Positions 31,601-39,924 of a DNA stretch of 64,000 nt are shown here, in pieces; positions within the stretch are counted from its first letter, which is position 1; every line of letters starts with the position of its first letter. The notes under the pieces were generated by a model. That model ran no database searches. It was given only the letters and a program-made list of their open reading frames with translations, and was not told where the DNA came from. The translations under genes were made by a program, and so were the position numbers. The stretch lies in the NCBI GenBank assembly GCA_027475525.1, contig JAMWFC010000049.1, positions 3,642,947-3,706,946 on the forward strand, given 5' to 3'. Source of the DNA: Macrolepiota albuminosa (Eukaryota > Basidiomycota > Agaricomycetes > Agaricales > Agaricaceae).

Positions 31601-32950
31601 GTCGCCCATCAATCTTGCGCGCATGAACTCTCTATTACCCCAAGCCAGACTTATTCCGTAAGGAAATCCACTGAGTATAGCGCCAGCTCGTTGCAGTAAC
31701 CCGAGGCTGATTAGATTTGCGCCAAGATTAGGCACATATAGCACGTTGTCGAATTGAACGTCGCTCATTCCATCAGCCACACAGGTTCGGAAAACAATGG
31801 ATCCAACTCCGGCAACAGTGAGGCTATTATGCCCTCCGACGGAAATATATTGGTTCTCAACGTTTTGTATTTTGCAGAACCATCCTTTGTCTGCGATCAT
31901 ATGGCAAGACGCGGCGCTGTCAAGGAGTAGCCCGGAAGGCATACCATTGGTTGTGGCCATAAGGACTTTACCGACCTCTCTGCAAGGCGATGCAAAACCG
32001 TCCACAGATACGTTGGCATTTCCGACTTGCTTCGGTTTCTTGGGTTTAGGGCATTTTGGGCTCCAATGGCCCTTTTCGCCACAATTGTGGCACGTGTCCG
32101 TGATTTTTGGTTCACGCTTGGGTTTTTGTTTCTTCGAACTTCTTGCATCTGCCTTGCTCCCACTTGATTCGTTACCAGTCTTCGATACGAATGCAAGTTG
32201 CCGGTTTGAAGCATTTTCTTCTTGCGATACACGGTCATAAATAGACACGAGTTCCGCAGATACGATTTCCATGGTAAGAGAACTTCCTCTGTGCAACAAG
32301 TTTTGCTTCATAACTTCCCAAGCTGTAGAGTTCGGCAGTGAGAGCAATATGGCATTGATGACGGTATTATCATCGACTTTATACCCAGCATCGGTGATGC
32401 GTCGACGAATATCGAGGTAGAAACCGATATGATTCGTTATGGGAGAACGACCATCCCACTTTCTTGCATATAATTGCTGGTAATAGTAGTGTATGTTCAC
32501 GCCACTTTGTTGGTCGACATATCTTTTATGTAGTTGATCCCATATGTCTTTTGCGCTTCGTAGGTCGATTATAGAATCTCGCTGCGTGTATTCGATGGCG
32601 CCACGGATTAGACCAACAGCCGCATCATTCTTGCTTAACCATCGCTCATATTTCTCATGAGCTTGTTCCCATACGAGGTAAGGTTTGGACAAGATTATGT
32701 CCCAAGATTCTTCATCTTCCTTCTTGACGGTAGGCGCAGGATCGTCATCAGTGGAATGAGGGGTAACGACTGTACCCGGGAACTGGTCGGGAGGTTTTCG
32801 TGGACATTTGTCGCGCCCAGAAGTAACTCCCCAAAGGGACTTTGATTGCAACGCAGCTTTCATGTTATCAGACCATACGTGATAATTATTCCCGTTGAAC
32901 TTCGCGAACTGCAAAGTATCGGAAGTCAATTCGCTAGCGGCGGGGCCCAT
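28616..32950 (-). CDS. Copia-1 Gag-Pol polyprotein
   Basis: Gag, protease, integrase and RT-RNaseH lie in one frame (1444 codons from the chosen ATG). Landmarks are a CCHC knuckle CHNCGEKGHWSPKC at about 285-298, protease LLDSAASCHMI at about 342, and pre-integrase LWHRRLGHLS. Integrase core motifs are MDLVGP (about 544), RTDNGTEF (about 608) and QQNGIAER. RT motifs are VDVVGAYLEANL, IYGLKQAGRKW and VYVDDMAVAGDD (about 1100). RNaseH motifs are WSSKKQLGVATSTVEAEY (about 1320) and KHIDIRYHFI. The frame is open upstream into the 5' LTR. The first ATG inside the genomic RNA is at 32950, within the primer-binding site, and precedes the conserved Gag N-terminus (FNGNNYHVW), so I choose it. The stop lies inside the 3' LTR. 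No lesion was seen. Confidence 0.95.
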   Translation of the reverse strand: MGPAASELTSDTLQFAKFNGNNYHVWSDNMKAALQSKSLWGVTSGRDKCPRKPPDQFPGTVVTPHSTDDDPAPTVKKEDEESWDIILSKPYLVWEQAHEKYERWLSKNDAAVGLIRGAIEYTQRDSIIDLRSAKDIWDQLHKRYVDQQSGVNIHYYYQQLYARKWDGRSPITNHIGFYLDIRRRITDAGYKVDDNTVINAILLSLPNSTAWEVMKQNLLHRGSSLTMEIVSAELVSIYDRVSQEENASNRQLAFVSKTGNESSGSKADARSSKKQKPKREPKITDTCHNCGEKGHWSPKCPKPKKPKQVGNANVSVDGFASPCREVGKVLMATTNGMPSGLLLDSAASCHMIADKGWFCKIQNVENQYISVGGHNSLTVAGVGSIVFRTCVADGMSDVQFDNVLYVPNLGANLISLGLLQRAGAILSGFPYGISLAWGNREFMRARLMGDHGTLYRVECMNVGLDNNEVAYIASEPTMRLWHRRLGHLSPRTINNMVSKNLVTGLKIKLPREFDRLCSGCIQGKSTRPPLPEASTKVYDKNELLVMDLVGPMNVPTWDGKRYALVIVEVSRRLPNSALLEKKEETMDEMRGTVARLERQSGRLVKIIRTDNGTEFVNATVERFCKANGIVHETTNPYRPQQNGIAERTIAVLMEMTRSMLHATNMDLRYWGEAFTYATYIRSITPNSALGGKIPFTEWSNSREKPDVSHLRVFGSFGWAHVPKEVRRGKLESRAVRVRMLGWWAGETKGYRLEDLENGKLISSRDVQFHEDNVPSELAQVNHDTTEIESEVTPDFIEIAKYPEDDTPRQVHVPTQPHDISQLTEDDDYTSAPEGSVNDDETQSMTMSRPVTPDQGPSDMETPDAPRKRARWESLPRRQLPTRSRRIPIRYRENDGNEENAHIAYVAVSGPSMREAMQTPDADKWMQAVHDEYKQLIKKGVFEEVNHLPPGKKAVGSKIVLKEKFDGQGNRVKFKARIVAQGFSQIPEIDYHDTFSSVAKFTTLRVFLTTAAMLNLEVHQIDVVGAYLEANLDEDIYMRAPENLGEARYWKLLKAIYGLKQAGRKWKERLHDVLMCLGFKQSRSDDCLYILRSKGKIVLIVLVYVDDMAVAGDDLNQIIAFKEDMSKEFEITDLGEIHYMLGIQISRDRRNRTIRLDQSAYVDSILNRFGMNSCHEIATPLATNHNLSLLQSPKTSEEAQSYANYAGRINYLSMVGSLLYATQTRPDIQFAVSLVAQFANSPGIPHLTACKRILRYLKGTKNYGLVLGGPIGDGGVNLIGWSDVNWAQDHYDRRSVSGWCYEINGSVISWSSKKQLGVATSTVEAEYIASANATREAIWLRNLLNDLDFGQTCATTIYTDSAGSIALSKNPVGHSRAKHIDIRYHFIRDQIKRNNIKLQYVSTHDMIADTLTKALPRETFIKYRNKLRILPPTLPSSGSVEENDV

Positions 32951-32954
32951 AACC
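32943..32954 (-). promoter_or_regulatory. Copia-1 primer-binding site (initiator tRNA anticodon-loop type)
   Basis: GGTTATGGGCCC follows the 5' LTR directly. It is complementary to GGGCCCAUAACC, the anticodon stem-loop of an initiator tRNA-Met (anticodon CAU), as in Copia-type elements primed by tRNA half-molecules. It contains the gag ATG (32948-32950). Confidence 0.8.
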
Positions 32955-33273
32955 TGTCGCAGCATATTGTGGAACAATGTATATTTCGGTAGTAATATAG
33001 CACAGTTTATCTGAAGTTCGAAGTATGAGATCAATAGTAGGAACATGTATTTTAAGATGGCTCACCTGAAGTTCGAAGTATGAGATAATTCGAACTCCAG
33101 GTGACCGTTTCTGCTTTATAACATAAAATGAGACATTTCGAACTTTATAGAAGTTTTTCAAACATAGTGAAATAAAACGAAATGTATAGTAAGTGGAACG
33201 TACGTCATAAACGAATCATATATTATCTTGAGCTGAAGTCATCCTTCGCAGTTATACGTCATTTTTTTCGACA
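32955..33273 (-). repeat. Copia-1 5' LTR
   Basis: 319 bp, flanked on the right by CATGT (33274-33278). It is followed on the - strand by the primer-binding site. Confidence 0.97.
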
Positions 33274-33278
33274 CATGT

Positions 33279-34062
33279 CTGCAATGCATCAAGAAGAGCA
33301 ATGTCCAGGAAGGCCACAGCGGTGGCAGACATCCTTGTTACGAGGGTTGAGCCATTCATACCTTGGTGCCTCATCATCATCCTTTGAGCCTTTTCCTTTC
33401 CTCCCCTTCTCCTTCACTCTACCATACATCGCCCTAACCTCATCAGCTGCATTGGGATTGAGTGCAGTACATGTGTCTTCCTGATTGGTGAGCATCTTCT
33501 TAACAGCAGCAAGCGAAGGTTCCTCTGTCTGAGTGGTGAGAAGAGTGCGAACAATGGAGAAGTTGGGATGGAGATTCATAAGAATGGAGTCAATGACATC
33601 AACAAAAGGAGGAGTATGGCCAAGCATAGTGAGAGCATCATGAGCAGAGATGATGTCTTGAATATATACTGAAACTGGTTTTTTGATATCGTGGATAGGA
33701 TTATACAGACACTTCTTGAGCTCAAAGCGCTTTGCACGGCTGTCCTTTTGGAACTCAGTTTTGAGACTGATCCAGACAGCATTAGCAGTTTGAGCAGGGT
33801 TGGTGTTCTTGAAGTGAGTATGAATGATGTCGGTAGAGGAAATGGTCTTGTAAAGGGTGGCACAAGCAGACTGATCATCTTTTGACCAAAGAGCAGCAGC
33901 AGAAAAATCGCTGGGGCAAGATGCCTCACCCTTGATGTGTGCTAAGATGTCATGCCCAACAAATGTCATTTCCAGCTCCGTGACCCAAGCATTATAGTTT
34001 GATCCATCAAACCTGTTGTCCAGATTGAATGTGCAAAGCATTTCATAATGAGAAGATGCCAT
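33279..34062 (-). pseudogene. Copia-2 Gag, N-terminal segment
   Basis: Starts MASSHYEMLCTFNLDNRF, then FDGSNYNAWVTELEMTFV, a UBN2-type Gag of Copia elements with VWISLKTEFQKDSRAKRFEL. It ends in the zinc knuckle CHRCGLPGHCSS, stop, C. The TGA at 33289-33291 lies inside the knuckle between His and the last Cys and fits a CGA (Arg) to TGA change. Codons then run to the CATGT site and continue at 28313. Confidence 0.88.
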
Positions 34063-34122
34063 GATCGGAAGTGATGAAAATTTTTTAACAAATAAACTGT
34101 GTGCTGAATTTGTGCGCAGTCA

Positions 34123-34134
34123 GGGCCCATAACC
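34123..34134 (-). promoter_or_regulatory. Copia-2 primer-binding site
   Basis: GGTTATGGGCCC right after the 5' LTR, the same anticodon-loop type as in Copia-1. Here the ATG it contains is not in the Gag frame, and Gag starts at 34062. Confidence 0.8.
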
Positions 34135-34346
34135 TGTTGGAGGGCTAATAAAATAAAAGCTGACCGTGGAGAACATGAAGATGGCCACAAGAGGCGGGAG
34201 AGCTGACTGAGGATGAATAAATGCTGACTGTCGAAGAAGAACGTGATAAAACACAACTTATTTATTTGGTTACCTACATGGCAACACTAAGTTGTGATTA
34301 CATAATTTCAATGTAATGCACCTCTCACCGAACTCAACCTTTGACA
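34135..34346 (-). repeat. Copia-2 5' LTR
   Basis: 212 bp, starting TGTCAAAGGTTGAG on the - strand. GTGAC follows at 34347-34351. It is longer than the 3' LTR by a segment near 34200-34225. Confidence 0.9.
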
Positions 34347-34351
34347 GTGAC

Positions 34352-35180
34352 TTCATTAAGACGATATCATCTGGATAGAACCAAAGGACTAGTTGTTGGT
34401 GGAGGAGGTGCCAGAAAGTTGACAGGATTATGAATTGGTGGATTTGGAAAAACTCTCTGGCAATCATTATAAGGTGTGTATTGAACATGAAGGTTAAGTT
34501 GAGGGTGAGTATAAACAGATGGCAAATCAGAAAAAGATAATTGAGGAGAAAGAGTAAAAATTTGATTCAAATTGTTCATATATGCATTACTTGACAATGA
34601 GGAGGATGAGTGTGAAGGAGGTAAAGGAATATTATGAGGTTGAATGTCTTCAGGATGAACAGAATTTGCTTGAAAAAGTAGAACAGAAGGAGAATGAGAT
34701 AAAACTAGAAATTGAGGAACAGAATTTGAGTGATATGATAATAGAGAATCAGAATGATACATGTGTATGTAAGGAGGAAGAAAGGGGGGATGTCATGGAG
34801 CAGGAGCATAAAAAGAAGTAGGTATATGTGATAATGGAGAAGTAGGCTGAAATGAAAAAGGATTTTGGTGATGTGGAAAAGGACAATTGTTCTGAAGACC
34901 AGTTGGTGTATCAAAAGAATGGAAAACAGGAGCAGATGAATGCAGTCATTGAGAGGTCCATAGATTCAAATTTTGTGGGTCAATCAAAGGAGCAGTGACA
35001 GATGGGAATGTCTTGGCATTGACACCTATGTGAGAAAATTGTCACAGTAACTATTCTCCTGTCAAGTGTCAAGACATGACACTGTAATAATAAGGTATAC
35101 AAAGAGTAAGAGTGGAGGTGGCCACAAATGTAAAATGATAGGAACAGGTCCAGTCTCATGGAAGGCCCATAACCTATAGT
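34352..35180 (-). pseudogene. Copia-3, 5' part: leader and Gag N-terminus
   Basis: The - strand at 34367-34914 encodes a Ser/Pro-rich Gag N-terminus (PLPPSHSSSSLSSNAYMNN, then PPPPTTSPLVL). It runs up to the GTGAC site of Copia-2 and resumes at 27724. A GGTTATGGGCC primer-binding sequence is recognisable at about 35165-35175, so the 5' LTR should lie to its right. That LTR is not clearly bounded and may be split by the LTR-1 insertion at 35476. The Glu-rich + strand frame here is antisense to Gag. Confidence 0.6.
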
Positions 35181-35475
35181 CCTGAAACCTATCTATATAG
35201 ACATGAAGACAGTGAGCCTCAGTGTTGAGTGAAAGTTGAAAGGAAACAACTAATTATTACCTATATAGATACAAAAACAATGCTATATAGTGTATTACAA
35301 ACTTATTAGAAAAGGAACATGAATGAAGAGCAAGTGTTGAGTGAAAGTCAAAAGGAAACAACTGAGGCTGCAAGTATGTAACTGACAAATGATGTGGTAT
35401 AATTTTATGTGATTGATCATAAGTGCAGACATAGACCTATCAGGTCAACAGTATCAATGTATTATATCATCTATC
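35181..35475. other. Possible Copia-3 5' LTR remnant
   Basis: AT-rich, with short internal echoes (TGTTGAGTGAAAGT...AAAGGAAACAACT at about 35223 and 35336). No LTR termini can be fixed and no ORF is seen. Confidence 0.3.
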
Positions 35476-35994
35476 TGTCAGGGGACTCCTCATTCCCTTC
35501 TTTTTTCACTTCCTAATCCTTCACTCTCCTTTTATTTATTTCCTTATTTCTTCTATCATTCTCTTATTTTGCTGTTTCTATTCTCTCAACACTATCTGTT
35601 AGTACTATTCTCAATCTTTGAGGTGCTCTGGTTCTTTAGCTATCATTCAGATAAGTATGGGCCCTTCAGCACCGCTTCCAGACTGCTTATATAAGCTGGA
35701 GTTTTTCTTTCTGACTTCTAAAGTCCAGAGTTTTCCTGCCTTATTTGCACAGTTGTTTGGTTAGTCAATTTTTGAGTTTTTAAGGTTTTGTTGTACTGTA
35801 CAGTTGTTTCCCATGCTTCAGAAGCCTCAGAAGCATCCAACCTGGCATAGGGAATCCCTAGACTTGTTCTCTTTGGATCTCCCTCTGCCAGGTGAGTAGT
35901 TATTATGATATTGTCAGTACATACTCTAATACACTTTGGATCTCCCTCTGCCAGCTGTGTGACTGAGCCACAGCCTTTAGAGGTTGCCCTTACA
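35476..35994 (+). repeat. Solo LTR, family LTR-1 (copy 3)
   Basis: 519 bp, TGTCAGGGGACTCC ... GCCCTTACA, with TATATAAG at about 35690. Flanks CTATC (35471-35475) and CTATT (35995-35999) match at 4 of 5 positions, a slightly decayed target duplication. Confidence 0.92.
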
Positions 35995-36229
35995 CTATTG
36001 ACATACATATATATATACTTCGTATTTAATTTTAGAAATAATAAATTATTAAATAAATAGATAGACATATAATAAATAAATAATCTAAATGTAAATGAAA
36101 TGCCATGCTAGCAACGGCCCATACAAGCAAGTCATATTACACATAGTGTGACTGAAGACTGATTTACTGTATCGCTCTACAGGTTATCAACCCCATTTGC
36201 ATTCCTGTTTTGCATACATAGCATGCATG

Positions 36230-36670
36230 TTGGATTACTATATCATATATTCAAAGGCTCTGGGAGGTTTTCTGAAGCCCATAGGATATGTTGACGCCGA
36301 TTATGGGGGAGACCTTGACACAAGGTAATCTACTTCTGGGTATATCTTCATGATGGCTGAGGGCCATGTCTTATGGGGTTCAAAGTGCCAACAAATGGTT
36401 GCACCATCGACGAGTCGACGAGTGAGGCAGAATATATGGCTATGACAGAATACATAACTTCCTCACAGAGATTGACCTCGGCCAACCATTACCGGCAAGA
36501 CTAATGGTCGACATCAATTCCTCGATAGCACTTGCACAATCTACAAAAGGTCATGCACGAGCAAAACACATCCATATCCGCCATCATTTGTCATTGACTG
36601 AAGGTCCATTGGATTTCTGTAATTGTGTTTTATCAAGTGAGGCCGATTGTGCACTGTAATTATTAGAAGA
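36230..36670 (+). pseudogene. Copia RNaseH remnant
   Basis: Split frames on the + strand read GYVDADYGGDLDTRR, SGYIFMMAEGHVLWGSK, then STSEAEYMAMTEYI, LVDINSSIALAQ-like and KGHARAKHIHIRHH. This is the C-terminal RNaseH of Copia Pol. There are several frameshifts. AT-rich sequence with microsatellites (35995-36110) precedes it. Confidence 0.75.
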
Positions 36671-36711
36671 CGTGTTTACCTGACTGTAATGACACAAATA
36701 GACCACATTAC

Positions 36712-36977
36712 TGTTGGACGGGTTGAAACAAAGGGTCTAACATGAGCTTAAACAGTCTGATACAAGCATATAAGAATACAAACCCTAATTAATAGGTAAA
36801 AAGCTACTCTATAGATGTGCGGGTTCTGCTAAACCATACTGAGCACAGATGCGTTGAGACTGGGTCTCTTGCCTCGTATTTACATTTTTAGTCATGTCTT
36901 CTATAGTTGGCACACCTCAGTCACTTACCACTACGTCAGTTGCTCCTGAGATATAATTCTTATTCCTATCTACAACA
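36712..36977 (+). repeat. Possible 3' LTR of the Copia remnant
   Basis: Starts TGTTGGACGG and ends CTACAACA, about 42 bp after the RNaseH remnant, so TGTTG/CAACA ends are in the right place. No second copy is in the window to confirm it. It ends 66 bp from the host gene's stop codon. Confidence 0.4.
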
Positions 36978-37042
36978 AGGTGTAATTATGAGGCATTCTG
37001 ATTACCATAAGGGTCTGTTGTTATGGATGTACCTTAGTATCA

Positions 37043-38293
37043 TCAATGCATGCAATGACAGAGTTCGACATCACTCTGGCTCAGATCAGGTGTCAAAGTG
37101 ACCAGCTGAGTTCCTGTCTCAGTGTAGGTCTTGAAACCTATGGGGCCAGTACTGGTACCACCAATTGTTCTTGTTGCAGGCCTGCATCCAACGGAAATGA
37201 CATTCCTTCCGAAATAGCGGGACTTTCCTAGCTCCACCAAGCGTGAAGCAAGACCCACAATAACTGCAAGGTTGCAAACAAGTAAAGACACGCATTGCTA
37301 AACATTGCTATAAGCATACCAACAGGGCATGAGGACATCTACAGACCTCAATGATTGCGACAAACACTTCATCCAAACCACCGATGCGAAGCACATAGTA
37401 GGCATGTACCAAGCTCGCGATGGTGGTACCAATACTCGCAGTGAAGACGACAAAGAGCCGATTTCGTTGAGAACGCGGAACCTCCAGATTCCACAAAAGC
37501 CGGAGCGGCACTGCAATCAGAATAGAGTCGGCGTAAATGTCACCTTTTGTCAAAGTTATTGCACGCTCATGAATCAAGAGTATTAGAAGCGTTACACTCA
37601 CTAATAAGCTGAGCAATGGCAACGTTCCGGCCGAGTGCACACTGTGGGGCGGGGCTATCCTGTTTCACAATATTCAAAATGTACAGATTGTAGTTATGTA
37701 GTTAAAGATGAAATACCTTCCACAAGGGTTCGGTTTCGCAAACCCAAAATACTTGGGCAAAGAGGACAACCCAGACAATCAGGAACGTCATAGAGAGTAC
37801 ATATAGTGTTCTTTTGAGCCGAGAACCTTCAGGGGTGATGCGAACCACAGAAAAAAGTATTGACATTCGGGCTGTCCTACAACGCCATTAGTCTCAAACG
37901 CTATTGAAAAGACGGATAAAAGAAATTTACCAAACAATGCCATAAAATCCCTGAGCAAGAAAATAATACATCGCCACTCGAGTTGGATGCGATATACGAG
38001 CTTTATTGATACATAATACGGTCAGCCGATCGATACACCATCAAAGAGAGTACGATCATACTTGGGTCACCGAGATGTATGAAAAGAGAGGCTACGAAAA
38101 CGATAAGGATGCTCACGGAGAACGCAGCCCAAGCATCGTCAAATCCGAACCGCCTAAGACGAACTCGTTCGAAGAGACGGATAAATGTGGCTATAGCAGC
38201 CAAAATGGGGCCAACCAGACCAATGACTATGATACGGAACGTATATAAGTTGGCTAAGCTTCGGCATATGTTGACAGGCTCTACCTTTGACAT
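37043..38293 (-). CDS. Seven-transmembrane integral membrane protein (fungal rhodopsin-domain type), 6 exons
   Basis: A spliced host gene, complement(37043-37297, 37347-37543, 37602-37659, 37717-37876, 37931-38000, 38062-38293), 972 nt, 323 aa. Introns are 49, 58, 57, 54 and 61 nt with GT...AG ends. Joining them keeps one frame. Seven hydrophobic segments are visible: IIVIGLVGPILAAIATFI, SVSILIVFVASLFI, VAMYYFLAQGFYGIV, VLSMTFLIVWVVLFAQVF, ADSILIAVPLRLLW, VVFTASIGTTIASLVHAY and SLLVCNLAVIVGL. The pattern recalls uncharacterised Pth11/rhodopsin-like membrane proteins of Agaricomycetes. Ligand and role are unknown. The start at 38293 needs no extra intron. An ATG at 38321 is possible with a 31 nt intron. 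No stop or frameshift is seen, unlike almost everything around it. Confidence 0.82.
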
Positions 38294-38935
38294 CGTGGAC
38301 TGTAACTGAAGGTGCCGCCATCTGTTGGGGAGAGCTTTTACAAAGCAACAAAAGCGAAAACAACTTTTAATAAGTACCATTGAGATCGAATCCCTGACTA
38401 ATATAGATTGCCTCTACATAAGGAAAAAATATCAGCTCTATTTTGTTTGATGAGAAAAACGGGGATCTACATAAAGTTAAAAAGAAACCATCATCCAGTA
38501 CGTTTGCTTTTAGCGCAGATATCAGATGACCTTCCATGCTCTTCCATGTTGCCGATCAATGATCCATTTAGTTAGACACCATTCTGCGCCTAAGTACTTG
38601 TACGACACCGCAGGAGAAGCCAATAACGGAATTCTATCGGTTAATTGTGAGAGTGACATGGCTGCCGCATGTGAACAATCCAACCTGGACCCGCATGATG
38701 CCGCGCAGTGGTAACTATGACTGAGATTCCGAAAGTGTGAGAAATTCTTCGAAGTCGCACTGGAACCAAGACATGATGAGAGCTGGCCATGTAGACACAT
38801 AGGAGCTTGATATGTGTTTTTGAGGTTCGAAGTGAAGACGGCAAGCCGCGGGAGCAAGGCTGACGTTGGTTAACACCGCTAATACTTTTCCACTGAGAAT
38901 CCTGTTTGACAGATGCCATTTTCATATGCATCAAA
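38294..38935. other. Intergenic, upstream of the membrane-protein gene
   Basis: Open frames on both strands at 38522-38860 overlap each other and show no known domain. This may hold the promoter of the 37043-38293 gene. No element could be named. Confidence 0.35.
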
Positions 38936-39110
38936 GGGGATGGTTCAAATCTCCCGTCTCCATGTGAACACCCTCGTTTTCTTCCCAGTCAAGGTACTCA
39001 TCGCCTTCTCGATCGCCTTGGCCTCGCAAGAACACCTCGCTCTTGGGAAGGAACGCTGTGATGACCGCCGCAAAAAGGGAAATATCAGCACCAGCCCAGA
39101 AAAAAGGTGT
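38936..39110 (-). pseudogene. Possible last exon of a membrane transporter
   Basis: The - strand frame reads TPFFWAGADISLFAAVITAF, then LPKSEVFLRGQGDREGDEYL and an acidic tail to a stop. One membrane segment plus a charged cytosolic tail resembles the C-terminus of a multi-pass transporter. A candidate upstream intron (GTAAAC at about 39158) is seen but no further exons can be joined. It may be a gene fragment or part of an unfinished model. Confidence 0.3.
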
Positions 39111-39567
39111 TAGAGAACTAGCTTCAAATTAATGCAGGCCAAGAGCACCGTTTACCAGCTGGTTTCTCGAAAAAATTCAACGTTGATGATGCTAATGTAT
39201 TTCTAACCCTAACCCGCTGGGCCGTCACTGTTGAAGAATATGACCCGTAGATCTTCACTTATGACATCATTTCTGCATCATACACGCATATATGGGAGTT
39301 CAAACGTATTCCCGCTACTTTAGTAGAGGGTTTATGGTGTGCGAACGACATCCGCGGTCTTATCATTGATCACGTGAATTTGTCTTAGTTATTTGTTTCG
39401 TCCTTTTTTTTCATTCACGTGGCTCGGTACATACAAGTAGGGTGCCCTGTGGTCGGCGCTCTTTCAGTATTTTTCGGCTCTCAGGCACACGAGCGCCACT
39501 CAACGTCATTATAACGCGTTCAAAAGAGGTCTTAACACCGCTGTTCTCCTCGCATTCATCGGCAGTG

Positions 39568-39924
39568 ATGAATTATCTGACGCAAAAAGAAATCTATTGC
39601 GCATATCCAGATTTAACTCTCAATTATCGAAATGTACTTAATTCGACGGCCGTTCAATCGCTGGGATGGAACACAACCAAATTCAGTTCAGCCCTTGCCA
39701 AATATGAAACGTGGGGTTATACTAGTTACGCCATGCTTGCGAATTGGCCTGATTTCGACGACCATATTTGCGGAGTGGAAAAGAGTTGTCCAAGAACCCG
39801 ACGGTGGTTAAGAGATGGCGATGGTTTCAGGTTCTTGCTGTGCCTCGAACCAAACACGGTGCTCAAGTCTAACAGTGAAACTACAGGGTTCCTTGATTGG
39901 CAATTAGATAGCGTTAATGGTTAA
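39568..39924 (+). CDS. Hypothetical protein, 118 aa
   Basis: An ORF from ATG 39568 (MNYLTQKEIYCAYPDLTLNY), with LGWNTTKFSSALAKYETWGY, NWPDFDDHICGVEKSC and a WLRDGDGFRFLLCLEP segment. The frame is open back to 39442, but the extra part looks unlike protein. There is no membrane segment and no family I recognise. Trp/Tyr/Asp-rich spacing suggests real coding rather than chance. It is not retrotransposon-like, and a sheltered host gene or a fragment are both possible. Confidence 0.45.
   Translation: MNYLTQKEIYCAYPDLTLNYRNVLNSTAVQSLGWNTTKFSSALAKYETWGYTSYAMLANWPDFDDHICGVEKSCPRTRRWLRDGDGFRFLLCLEPNTVLKSNSETTGFLDWQLDSVNG

Larger units (their letters stand above)
28319..33273 (-). mobile_element. Copia-1: intact, recently inserted Ty1/Copia element
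   Basis: 4,955 bp. LTRs at 28319-28637 and 32955-33273 are both 319 bp, TGTCG...CGACA. They differ at one base (C at 28630, T at 33266 on the + strand). The target duplication CATGT is perfect at 28314-28318 and 33274-33278. One uninterrupted Gag-Pol ORF fills the interior. The primer-binding site GGTTATGGGCCC lies at 32943-32954 and a short purine run CAGTGGGAG precedes the 3' LTR. It is inserted into the Gag gene of Copia-2. It looks able to encode every Copia function. Confidence 0.97.
27730..34346 (-). mobile_element. Copia-2: gag-only Copia element, carrying Copia-1 inside
   Basis: LTRs at 27730-27920 (191 bp) and 34135-34346 (212 bp), TGT(C/T)GGAGGGCTAA ... CCTTTGACA on the + strand. 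The target duplication GTGAC is perfect at 27725-27729 and 34347-34351. Without Copia-1 and its duplicated CATGT the element is about 1.66 kb. Its roughly 1.25 kb interior encodes Gag up to the zinc knuckle and a short tail but no protease, integrase or RT. A primer-binding site GGTTATGGGCCC lies just inside the 5' LTR, and a GAGTAGGGG purine tract lies next to the 3' LTR. It is thus structurally complete but non-autonomous. Confidence 0.92.

Noticed and set aside
34582..34821. Glu/Lys-rich + strand frame that looks like a coiled-coil protein
   Set aside because: It is the reverse complement of the Ser/Pro-rich Copia-3 Gag. The composition follows from that.
38522..38860. Overlapping 111- and 62-codon frames beside the membrane-protein gene
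   Set aside because: Neither has a domain, a plausible splice structure or better composition than the other. No gene can be supported.
39203..39217. Telomere-like CTAACCCTAACCC at about 39205 and TCCCTAACCCTA at about 40609
   Set aside because: Only two units each, with no tandem array. Too short to support an interstitial telomere.
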